Shown piece after piece: positions 1 to 6,293 of a stretch of DNA of 9,109 bases. Origin of the DNA: Paracoccaceae bacterium (lineage in GTDB: Bacteria > Pseudomonadota > Alphaproteobacteria > Rhodobacterales > Rhodobacteraceae); the NCBI GenBank assembly GCA_023260935.1, contig JALQTL010000090.1, forward strand, positions 1 through 9,109. Reading direction: 5' to 3'. The position numbers were made by a program, and so were the translations under genes. Positions within the stretch are counted from its first letter, which is position 1. The number at the start of each line of letters is the position of its first letter. The notes under the pieces are model-generated. The model ran no database searches. It was not told where the DNA came from and saw only the letters and a program-made list of their open reading frames with translations.

Positions 1-1
1 G

Positions 2-1138
2 CTGACCCGGGCCATGCGCGATTCCGGCAAAGTGCTGCAATGGGATCTGCCCGGCCCGGTGCTGGACAAACATTCCACCGGCGGTATCGGCGATTGCACT
101 TCGCTTTTGCTGGCGCCGGCGCTGGCGGCCTGTGGCGCCTATGTCCCGATGATTTCCGGCCGGGGTCTTGGCCATACCGGCGGCACGCTGGACAAGCTGG
201 AATCGATCCCCGGCTTTCGTACCGGCCTGTCGGAAGAGGCGATGCGCCGGCAGGTCGAAGAGGTGCGCTGCGCGATCGTCGCCGCCAGTGCCGATCTGGC
301 CCCTGCTGACCGGCGGCTTTACGCCATCCGCGATGTTTCGGGCACCGTGGAATCGATCGATCTGATCACCGCCTCGATCCTGTCCAAGAAGCTGGCGGCG
401 GGTCTGGAAGGGCTGGTGCTGGATGTGAAATGCGGCTCTGGCGCCTTCATGAAAACGCCCGAGCGGGCCGAGGTGCTGGCGCGGGCGCTGGTATCGACGG
501 CGCAAGGGGCGGGCTGCATGACAAGTGCCCTGATCACCGACATGGACCAGCCCCTTGCTACCGCGGCAGGCAACGCGCTGGAGGTGATCGAGGTCATGGA
601 GACGCTGACCGGCAGTTCGGTCAATGCTTCACTCTGGGATCTGACCTGTGCGCTGGGGGGCGAAGCGCTGGCTCTGGGCGGGCTGGCGGCGGATGCCGAG
701 GATGGGGCGGGCCGGATCGAACAGGCGCTGGAAACGGGGGCTGCGGCCGAATGGTTCGGGCGCATGGTGGCCGCGCAGGGTGGCCCTGCCGATTTTATCG
801 ACCGCTGGCCAGACCGGCTGCCTTCCGCCCCTGTGACGCGTGAGGTTCCGGCGCTGGATGACGGCTATATTGCGCGCATCGATGGCGAGGCGCTGGGTCT
901 GGCGGTGGTGCATCTGGGTGGCGGGCGGTTGCGGGAAGGCGACAAGGTCAACCCCTCGGTCGGCCTGTCCGAGATGATCGGTCTGGGCGAGGAAATCGGC
1001 GCCGGCGTGCCGCTGGCAATGGTGCATGCGGCTACGGAAGAGGCGGCCGAGGCCGCGATCCGGGCGGTGCAGGCGGCCTATGTCGTGGGCACCTCGGTGC
1101 TGGATGAATTGCCGCTGGTGCGCAAAAGGATCGCATGA
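2..1138 (+). CDS. deoA: Thymidine phosphorylase (5' end missing)
   Basis: This cytosolic enzyme splits thymidine or deoxyuridine with phosphate into the free base and 2-deoxyribose-1-phosphate. The frame is open from base 2 (LTRAMRDSG...), so the N-terminus lies outside the window. I estimate about 60 residues are missing, because the family is about 435-440 aa and 378 are visible. Numbering from the M at base 14, the phosphate-binding KHSTGG is at 19-24. The family signature SGRGLGHTGGTLDKLESIPG follows at 48-67, and the conserved DVKCGSGAFM lies further on. The C-terminal alpha/beta domain is complete. The stop codon overlaps the deoB start (ATGA), so the two are probably translationally coupled. 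Pyrimidine-nucleoside phosphorylase of the same fold is an alternative; the signature and the deoB neighbour favour DeoA. Confidence 0.95.
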   Translation: MTRAMRDSGKVLQWDLPGPVLDKHSTGGIGDCTSLLLAPALAACGAYVPMISGRGLGHTGGTLDKLESIPGFRTGLSEEAMRRQVEEVRCAIVAASADLAPADRRLYAIRDVSGTVESIDLITASILSKKLAAGLEGLVLDVKCGSGAFMKTPERAEVLARALVSTAQGAGCMTSALITDMDQPLATAAGNALEVIEVMETLTGSSVNASLWDLTCALGGEALALGGLAADAEDGAGRIEQALETGAAAEWFGRMVAAQGGPADFIDRWPDRLPSAPVTREVPALDDGYIARIDGEALGLAVVHLGGGRLREGDKVNPSVGLSEMIGLGEEIGAGVPLAMVHAATEEAAEAAIRAVQAAYVVGTSVLDELPLVRKRIA

Positions 1139-2346
1139 TGACAAAGCCGGAAGGGCGGGCCTTTCTGATCGTGATGGATTCGGTCGGCTGTGGTGGGGCG
1201 CCGGATGCGGCGGATTTCGGGGACGCCGGGGCCAATACCTTGGGTCATATCGCCGAAGCCTGTGCCGGCGGCCGGGCAGAGGTGGGCCGCAGTGGCCCCT
1301 TGCGGATGCCGAACCTTGACAGGCTGGGTCTGGGGGCGGCGATCCGCCTTGCCTCTGGCCTTTCTGCCCCGGGCCTTGGGGCCGAGCCGCAGGGCCTGTG
1401 GGGGGCGGCCACCGAGATCAGCCCTGGCAAGGATACGCCTTCGGGGCATTGGGAGTTGGCCGGCGTGCCTGTGCCTTGGGACTGGACCTATTTTCCCGAC
1501 ACGACCCCCGCCTTCCCGCCCGATCTGGTGGCAGAGGTCTGCCGTCTTGCGGGCACCGATGGCATTCTGGGCAATTGCCACGCTTCGGGTGTGCCGATCA
1601 TTGCGAAGCATTGCGAGGAGCATCTGAGGACCGGCTGGCCGATCTGCTATACCAGCGCCGACAGCGTGTTCCAGATTGCCGCACATGAAGAGGCTTTCGG
1701 GCTGGATCGGCTGTTGAAGCTTTGTGCCGATCTGGCACCCAGCCTGCATGCACGCCGGGTGGGCCGCGTGATCGCGCGGCCATTCATCGGCAGTTGCAGT
1801 GATTTCAGGCGAACGTCGAACCGCCACGACTATGCCATTGCCCCGCCTGCGCCCACCTTGCTGGACTGGGTGGCCGCGGACGGGCGTGCCACCCATGCCA
1901 TCGGCAAGATCGGCGACATCTTTTCGATGCGCGGGATCGGGCAGCTGCATAAGGGAAAGTCGGATGTTGATCTTTTCGAACATCTGGTGACGCTGGGGGG
2001 CGAGGCCGAGCCCGGTTCCTTGACTTTTGCCAACTTCGTGGAGTTTGACACGCTTTATGGCCACCCGCGCGACGTGGCAGGCTACGCCCGGGCGCTGGAA
2101 GCCTTCGATGCTGCCATCCCCCGATTTCTGGCCATGCTGAGGCCCGGCGATCTGGCGATCTTTACTGCCGATCATGGCAATGATCCGACCTTTCGGGGAA
2201 CCGAGCACACGCGGGAGCGCGTGCCTGTCATCGGTGCGGGCGTGGGCCTGAAACCGATCGGGCTGCGCATGTTTGCCGATGTGGGGGCATCTGTGGCGGC
2301 GCATCTGGGGGTTGCGGCCGCGGGCTCCGGGCAACAGTTCCTGTGA
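1135..2346 (+). CDS. deoB: Phosphopentomutase
   Basis: This enzyme interconverts (deoxy)ribose-1-phosphate and (deoxy)ribose-5-phosphate, linking nucleoside breakdown to central sugar metabolism. The 403-aa length is normal for DeoB. It belongs to the alkaline phosphatase-like superfamily with two Mn/metal ions. Visible landmarks are D15 in MDSVG, the NTLGHI segment, and GKDTPSGHWE with the phosphorylatable threonine T101. TSADSVFQIAAHE, RTSNRHDYA and the metal cluster FDTLYGH (D305, H310), TADHGND (D346, H347) and GTEHTRE (H358) follow. The start is the ATG at 1135, which overlaps the deoA stop and has AAGGA at 1126-1130 as ribosome binding site; the second ATG at 1138 is possible. It directly uses the product of DeoA. 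Confidence 0.97.
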   Translation: MMTKPEGRAFLIVMDSVGCGGAPDAADFGDAGANTLGHIAEACAGGRAEVGRSGPLRMPNLDRLGLGAAIRLASGLSAPGLGAEPQGLWGAATEISPGKDTPSGHWELAGVPVPWDWTYFPDTTPAFPPDLVAEVCRLAGTDGILGNCHASGVPIIAKHCEEHLRTGWPICYTSADSVFQIAAHEEAFGLDRLLKLCADLAPSLHARRVGRVIARPFIGSCSDFRRTSNRHDYAIAPPAPTLLDWVAADGRATHAIGKIGDIFSMRGIGQLHKGKSDVDLFEHLVTLGGEAEPGSLTFANFVEFDTLYGHPRDVAGYARALEAFDAAIPRFLAMLRPGDLAIFTADHGNDPTFRGTEHTRERVPVIGAGVGLKPIGLRMFADVGASVAAHLGVAAAGSGQQFL

Positions 2347-2356
2347 CCGCGCCAGA

Positions 2357-2406
2357 CCGGGGGCCAGCCCCCGGACCCCCGGGATATTTGTGAACAGATG
2401 AAGAGG
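2357..2406 (+). repeat. GC-rich palindromic intergenic element ending in an AGATGAAG-type tail
   Basis: The deoB-add gap holds a perfect 7-bp inverted repeat, CCGGGGG (2357-2363) and CCCCCGG (2368-2374), with loop CCAG. A second copy of CCCCCGG (2376-2382) follows after one base, so the left arm can pair with either copy. Next come GATATTTG and AGATGAAGAGG, whose end supplies the ribosome binding site of add. From memory, Rhodobacteraceae genomes carry many dispersed copies of a C-rich/GGACCCCCGG/TATTT/AGATGAAG element of this kind; I could not check this. No T tract follows the stem, so it is not a classical terminator. It might reduce or stabilise transcript between deoB and add. Confidence 0.6.
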
Positions 2407-2417
2407 ACAAGGAATTG
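2402..2417 (+). promoter_or_regulatory. Ribosome binding site and TTG start of add
   Basis: AGAGGA (2402-2407) sits 7 nt before a TTG at 2415. Reading upstream in this frame there is no ATG or GTG before the in-frame TGA at 2391. The conserved KIELHLHLEG begins only five residues into the protein, so TTG is the only credible start. The ATG at 2398 is out of frame. Confidence 0.8.
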
Positions 2418-3392
2418 GGCCGGGACGCGAAGATCGAATTGCACCTGCATCTGGAAGGGGCGGCACCGCCTGCCTTCATCCGGGGGCTGGCCGCGGAAAA
2501 GCATGCGGATATCGGCGGGATCTTCGACGAGCGGGGTAATTATCGGTTCCGCGATTTCTGGGATTTCCTGAAGGTCTATGAAGCGGCCACGAGTGTTCTG
2601 ACCTCGCCCGAAGATTATGCGCGGCTGACGCGCGCTGTGCTGGAGGAAAGCGCGGCCAGCGGTGTGATCTATTCGGAAACCTTCCTGTCGCCGGATTTCT
2701 GCGGAGGGCGCGACGTGGGGGCGTGGCGCGAATATCTTGTGGCCATCCGCGAGGCCGCGGCAGAGGCCGAAAGGCGCGATGGCATCACCTTGCGGGGCAT
2801 CATCACCTGCATTCGCCATTTCGGGCCCGAAAAGGCACGGGAAACCGCGCTTTGTGCGGCCGAGACAGCGGGGGACTGGATCGTGGGCTTTGGCATTGCG
2901 GGTGACGAGAAGGTGTTGGCGCCCGCAGATTTCCGCTGGTCCTTTGATTGCGCGCGGGAGGCGGGGTTGCGGCTTACCGCGCATGCCGGCGAATGGGGCG
3001 GGCCCGAATCCGTTCGTGCGGCCCTGCGGGATCTGGAGGTGGAGCGGATCGGCCATGGGGTGCGGGCGATCGAGGATCTGGCGCTTGTGGATGAGCTGGC
3101 CGAGCGCGGCGTGGTGCTGGAATGCTGCCCGGGATCGAATGTGGCGCTGGGGCTTTACTCCGGGTTTCGCCAGCATCCGATTGCCCGGCTTTACGACCGC
3201 GGCGTGAAGGTGACGGTCAGCACCGACGACCCGCCATTCTTTCACACCACCATGGCGCGCGAATTCCAGATGTTGCACGATGCTTTCGACTGGGATGACG
3301 GCGTCTTTGCCAGTCTGAACCGGACGGCGCTTGACGCGGCCTTCTGTGACACCGATACGAAGGCGGCGATCGCCAAGAAGCTGGAGGCCTGA
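2415..3392 (+). CDS. add: Adenosine deaminase
   Basis: It hydrolyses adenosine and deoxyadenosine to inosine and deoxyinosine plus ammonia, in the cytosol, using one zinc ion in a TIM barrel of the amidohydrolase superfamily. The 325-aa protein has the full active-site set. H10 and H12 (HLHLEG), H190 (TAHAGE) and D271 (STDDP) bind zinc; E193 is the catalytic glutamate and H214 lies in GHG. GFGIAGDE at 158-165 is typical of adenosine deaminases. Translation starts at TTG. The stop codon lies one base before the upp ATG, so the two genes are cotranscribed. The related adenine deaminase subfamily is an alternative; the nucleoside salvage operon and the GIAGDE segment favour adenosine. No purine nucleoside phosphorylase is present to process the inosine, so that step must be encoded elsewhere. 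Confidence 0.92.
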   Translation: MGRDAKIELHLHLEGAAPPAFIRGLAAEKHADIGGIFDERGNYRFRDFWDFLKVYEAATSVLTSPEDYARLTRAVLEESAASGVIYSETFLSPDFCGGRDVGAWREYLVAIREAAAEAERRDGITLRGIITCIRHFGPEKARETALCAAETAGDWIVGFGIAGDEKVLAPADFRWSFDCAREAGLRLTAHAGEWGGPESVRAALRDLEVERIGHGVRAIEDLALVDELAERGVVLECCPGSNVALGLYSGFRQHPIARLYDRGVKVTVSTDDPPFFHTTMAREFQMLHDAFDWDDGVFASLNRTALDAAFCDTDTKAAIAKKLEA

Positions 3393-3393
3393 C

Positions 3394-4026
3394 ATGCTGG
3401 ATCATCTGACCGTTGTTTCCCACCCTCTGGTCCAGCACAAGCTGACGCTGATGCGGCAGAAGGATACCTCGACCGCGTCCTTTCGCCAGCTGCTGCGCGA
3501 GATCAGCCTGCTTCTGGCTTATGAGGTGACGCGCGAGCTGCCGATGACCACGAAGCGGATCGAAACGCCCTTGTGCGAGATGGATGCCCCGATGATCGAG
3601 GGCAAGAAGCTGGCGCTGGTCAGCATTCTGCGGGCCGGCAACGGGTTGTTGGACGGGATACTGGAACTGGTGCCGGCTGCCCGGGTGGGGTTTGTGGGGC
3701 TTTACCGCGACCCCGAGACGCTGGAGCCGGTGCAGTATTACTTCAAGGTGCCTGAGCAGATGGAAGATCGCCTCTGCATCGTGGTGGACCCGATGCTGGC
3801 AACCGGCAATTCCAGTGCGGCGGCGGTGGATCTGTTGAAGAAGGCCGGGGCCAAGGAAATCCGGTTCCTGTGTCTGTTGGCGGCACCCGAAGGGATCAAG
3901 CGGATGCAAGAGGCGCACCCTGATGTGCCGATCGTGACCGCATCTGTCGATAGCCATCTGAATGATCACGGATATATCGTTCCGGGTCTAGGGGATGCGG
4001 GCGACCGGATGTTTGGCACAAAATAG
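3394..4026 (+). CDS. upp: Uracil phosphoribosyltransferase
   Basis: It makes UMP from uracil and PRPP, recapturing uracil released by DeoA from deoxyuridine or imported from outside. The 210-aa length is standard. Visible elements are SILRAGNGLLDG at 77-88, GLYRDPETLEPVQYYFK at 102-118, the PRPP-binding loop VDPMLATGNS at 131-140, and the uracil-binding C-terminal segment GYIVPGLGDAGDRMFGTK at 193-210. The start is the ATG at 3394, with GGAGG at 3383-3387 inside the end of add. The longer in-frame extension to 3331 lies within add and is rejected. It is the last gene of the operon; a weak hairpin may follow it. Confidence 0.97.
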   Translation: MLDHLTVVSHPLVQHKLTLMRQKDTSTASFRQLLREISLLLAYEVTRELPMTTKRIETPLCEMDAPMIEGKKLALVSILRAGNGLLDGILELVPAARVGFVGLYRDPETLEPVQYYFKVPEQMEDRLCIVVDPMLATGNSSAAAVDLLKKAGAKEIRFLCLLAAPEGIKRMQEAHPDVPIVTASVDSHLNDHGYIVPGLGDAGDRMFGTK

Positions 4027-4032
4027 CGGGGC

Positions 4033-4071
4033 TTTTCGCTTTACTCGTAAACAAACTTATTCCAGTATCGC
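4033..4071 (+). promoter_or_regulatory. Possible promoter of the SPOR-domain gene
   Basis: The 68-bp gap after upp is clearly richer in A and T than its surroundings (for example GTAAACAAACTTATTCC at 4047-4063). It is the only place upstream of the SPOR gene likely to hold a promoter. I see no pair of boxes close to the sigma-70 consensus: TTCGCT/TTATTC and TTACTC/TATCGC are both poor matches. The call rests on composition and position. Confidence 0.3.
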
Positions 4072-4094
4072 CACCAAGCTACTTGGGGGTAGTC

Positions 4095-5135
4095 ATGCTG
4101 TTAAAACGTGTTTCGATCGCGGTTGTCGCGGTCATTGTGGCTGTATGTGCCGCCCATGCGCAATCTGCCAATGATTTTCGTGGCCCCACCGAATTGCCCC
4201 CGGCCGGGTTTACCGGCCAGCAATTCGTGGATAGCCGCGGCTGCGTGTTCCTGAAGGCCGGGCTTTCGGGGCGGGTGAACTGGGTTCCCCGTGTGTCACG
4301 CGATCGGCGTCAGCTTTGTGGCTATCCTCCTACCTTTGCTGCCCAGAAGATTGATGTGGTGGAAAACACCGCCCCGGTTGCGCCAAAGGTGCCGGAAAGG
4401 GTGCAGGCGGCCCCTGTGATGAAGCAGGCAGCGGCGCGCCCGGTCCGGCAAGAACCGGCAGCGGCCCCCGCACCGGCCGCGAAAAAGGCGGTGGCGGGCA
4501 AGGGGACGGCCGGCAAGGGCACAGCGCGCATCGGCTGTTACCGCGATGCGCCGGTTGCCGAACGCTTTGCCCTTCAAGGTGGCGGAACCATCGTGCTGTG
4601 TACCCGGGGGGATGGTGATCTAGATCATGCCCGCCCGCCGGTTCTGCTTGGCGGCAAGGCAGCGGTTGCCGCCTCGGGCTTTGTCGAGCGCAAGGCCTCG
4701 CCCCCCGCAGTCGTGCCGAAGGGCTATCGCGCGACCTGGCAGGATGACCGGCTGAACCCCCATCGCGGCAAGGGCACGGCCGAGGGGCAGATGGCTCAGG
4801 ATCGGATCTGGACACGTCAGGTGCCGGCGCGGCTGGTGGCCGACACGCCCGCAAGGGGGCAGGTAAAGACGCGGCCTGTCCGGCTGTCGACGAAATCGGC
4901 CACAGAAACCGCATCGGCGCGGCTTTATGTTCAGGTTGGCAGCTTCGGCCAACCCGCGAATGCGGAAGGGGCGGCGGCCCGGCTTGCCGGTCTTGGCCTG
5001 CCTGTTGCGCAGGCAAGGGCGGCCAAGGGCGGCCTTCGCGTGATCATGGCCGGGCCATTCGGGACGGAAGGGGAGGCCCGTGCCGCCCTTGCAGCCTCGC
5101 GTAGTGCCGGATTTTCAGACGCATTCATCCGGTAA
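4095..5135 (+). CDS. Secreted SPOR-domain protein
   Basis: This is a 346-aa exported protein with a C-terminal SPOR domain, a fold that binds denuded peptidoglycan glycans, often at the division site. Residues 1-22 form a signal peptide: a basic start, a hydrophobic core, then AHA before Q23. Residues 33-82 form a module with cysteines C50 and C75 (ELPPAGFTGQQFVDSRGC ... LCGYPP). An Ala/Pro/Lys-rich linker (about 92-145) contains a tandem AGKGT. A second cysteine pair is C148 and C169. A basic stretch with GYRATWQDDRLNPHRGKG follows at 210-227. The SPOR domain spans about 276-346 (LYVQVGSFG ... VIMAGPFG ... GFSDAFIR). The ATG at 4095 is chosen because GGGGG at 4085-4089 lies 5 nt upstream; a TTG at 4083 would destroy that site. 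The protein likely acts in the periplasm in envelope or division work, but its exact role is unknown. Confidence 0.85.
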   Translation: MLLKRVSIAVVAVIVAVCAAHAQSANDFRGPTELPPAGFTGQQFVDSRGCVFLKAGLSGRVNWVPRVSRDRRQLCGYPPTFAAQKIDVVENTAPVAPKVPERVQAAPVMKQAAARPVRQEPAAAPAPAAKKAVAGKGTAGKGTARIGCYRDAPVAERFALQGGGTIVLCTRGDGDLDHARPPVLLGGKAAVAASGFVERKASPPAVVPKGYRATWQDDRLNPHRGKGTAEGQMAQDRIWTRQVPARLVADTPARGQVKTRPVRLSTKSATETASARLYVQVGSFGQPANAEGAAARLAGLGLPVAQARAAKGGLRVIMAGPFGTEGEARAALAASRSAGFSDAFIR

Positions 5136-5160
5136 GAAACCAGAAGGGCGGCACAAGACT

Positions 5161-5196
5161 GGCCCCCGCTGCAAGGCAGGGGGCCGTTTCTTTTTT
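5161..5196 (+). terminator. Intrinsic terminator after the SPOR-domain gene
   Basis: A strong GC hairpin, GGCCCCC (5161-5167) with GGGGGCC (5179-5185), has an inner CTGC/GCAG pairing around an AAG loop. It is followed by TTTCTTTTTT (5187-5196). It sits 25 bp after the SPOR stop codon. Read on the other strand the hairpin has no T tract after it, so it appears to serve the plus strand only. Confidence 0.9.
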
Positions 5197-5199
5197 CTG

Positions 5200-6267
5200 T
5201 CAGGAACAGATGCCCTGAAGCCCCACCCAATCGCTGTCATTCATCAGGGGTTGTGGCACCAGCCCCGCCATCGGGTCATTGGCGCGCAATCCCTGGGTCG
5301 CGCTGCCTTCGGGATCGATCAGGCGGGCGTAGGGGCTGGTAGGCACGCCGGCCGCGCGAAAACGGGGCAGGGCAAGGTCATCGGGCACGGGCCCTGCGGC
5401 GGTGGTCAGCAAAGCTTCGCCATAACCTTCCACCGAACTGGCCGGCAGTACGCCGGTTGTCAGCAGCCGGAAGGTGGCGGTCAGCCCGGCGTGCCGCAAG
5501 ACCGGCAGGATCGGGTCGCTCATCTCGGCGCGCAGGCGTTCCATGATGGCCATGCCTGCCAGAACTTCCGGGCCGTCCTGATCCTCGATCAGGGCGCGCC
5601 CCACAAGGATCACGCCGCCGGGCAGGTGGGCCGAGGTGGAAACCCCCTCGCGCATCACCAGAATGCGGGCCTGATGCTGGCCGAACAGGCGGTCGGCCAG
5701 ATCGGTCAGCGCATAGGTGCCAAGCGGTGTTGTGCAGGGCGATCCGGTCAGGCGCTGCACGTCCGCCAGCGCAAACTGCCCGATGGCCTGCCGCGTGGCC
5801 GCCGGCAGGACCGAGGCCGTGTGCCGGATCAGCGCGTCGGGCAGCCAGAACACGCCAAGCGCCAGTATGATGCTGGTGCCGGCCCCCAGAACAAAGCCGC
5901 GCAGCCGGCCGGGGCGGGGGCGCTTTGCTTCCAGCGCGTCCCGCACGGTTTCAAGCGCGGCGATCATGTCGGGATCGTCCAGTTCCAGCGTTTCGCCGCC
6001 TTCCGCATCGGCGGCATAAAGTGCGGGCAGGGCGCCCTTGTTCAGCCGTGTCACCGCCGGCAGGGACCAGTGACTTAGCGCGCTTTCGCTTTTGGGGTCA
6101 GACAGCACAAGCGTCGCCTCGCGGAAGGCGACAATTACCTCGCGGCGCTGTGCCCCCTGCGCTTCGCGCCAGAGGCCGGGGCTTTCCAGCCGGGCATATT
6201 TGTGAAGCGCCGTTGCCGCGCGTGGGGTCGTCTTGCCTGTCATCGTCGCGACGATAGCCGAGGACAT
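5200..6267 (-). CDS. Membrane-anchored M48-peptidase-like protein lacking the HExxH histidines
   Basis: From the ATG at 6267 the protein is 355 aa. A TTG at 6279 and an ATG at 6243 are also possible; none has a strong ribosome binding site. Residues about 20-115 look like a small beta-rich PH-like domain, probably cytosolic. One transmembrane segment spans about 125-147, followed by a soluble, probably periplasmic domain. That domain has the M48 layout of alphaproteobacterial membrane proteases: SPC (178), a helix, AHLPGGVILVGRALI at 213-227, then PEVLAGMAIMERLR at 233-246, RAAGVPTSP at 304-312, and an end resembling ...DSDWVGLQGIC (C354). Where HExxH should be, the sequence reads MERLR: the glutamate (E243) remains but both histidines are M and R. 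It is therefore probably not a zinc protease. The acyl-CoA synthetase gene lies 26 bp upstream on the same strand, suggesting cotranscription. The M48 relation is my alignment by eye. Confidence 0.7.
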   Translation of the reverse strand: MSSAIVATMTGKTTPRAATALHKYARLESPGLWREAQGAQRREVIVAFREATLVLSDPKSESALSHWSLPAVTRLNKGALPALYAADAEGGETLELDDPDMIAALETVRDALEAKRPRPGRLRGFVLGAGTSIILALGVFWLPDALIRHTASVLPAATRQAIGQFALADVQRLTGSPCTTPLGTYALTDLADRLFGQHQARILVMREGVSTSAHLPGGVILVGRALIEDQDGPEVLAGMAIMERLRAEMSDPILPVLRHAGLTATFRLLTTGVLPASSVEGYGEALLTTAAGPVPDDLALPRFRAAGVPTSPYARLIDPEGSATQGLRANDPMAGLVPQPLMNDSDWVGLQGICS

Positions 6268-6293
6268 GCGGCGCGACAATCACCGCCGCCTTG

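Noticed and set aside
1078..3395. Long open frames on the minus strand opposite deoB and add (462 and 407 codons)
   Set aside because: They lie entirely opposite well-identified enzymes, have Arg/Pro/His-rich unstructured translations and no family resemblance. They are expected by-products of high GC with biased third positions.
4025..4042. Possible weak terminator after upp (AGCG and CGCT arms, then TTT)
   Set aside because: It has only four Watson-Crick pairs plus G-U pairs and a very short T tract; too weak to call, although upp is likely the last gene of its operon.
4095..4160. Lipoprotein signal in the SPOR protein (C18)
   Set aside because: The residue before the cysteine is V, not G, A or S, so the lipobox is poor; AHA followed by Q fits ordinary signal peptidase cleavage.
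4491..4526. Tandem repeat encoding AGKGTAGKGT in the SPOR protein linker
   Set aside because: Only two short diverged copies in a low-complexity linker; not a meaningful repeat element.
5080..6078. 332-codon plus-strand open frame across the terminator and the M48-like gene
   Set aside because: It begins inside the SPOR gene, runs through an intrinsic terminator, and its translation is low-complexity Gly/Gln/His-rich.
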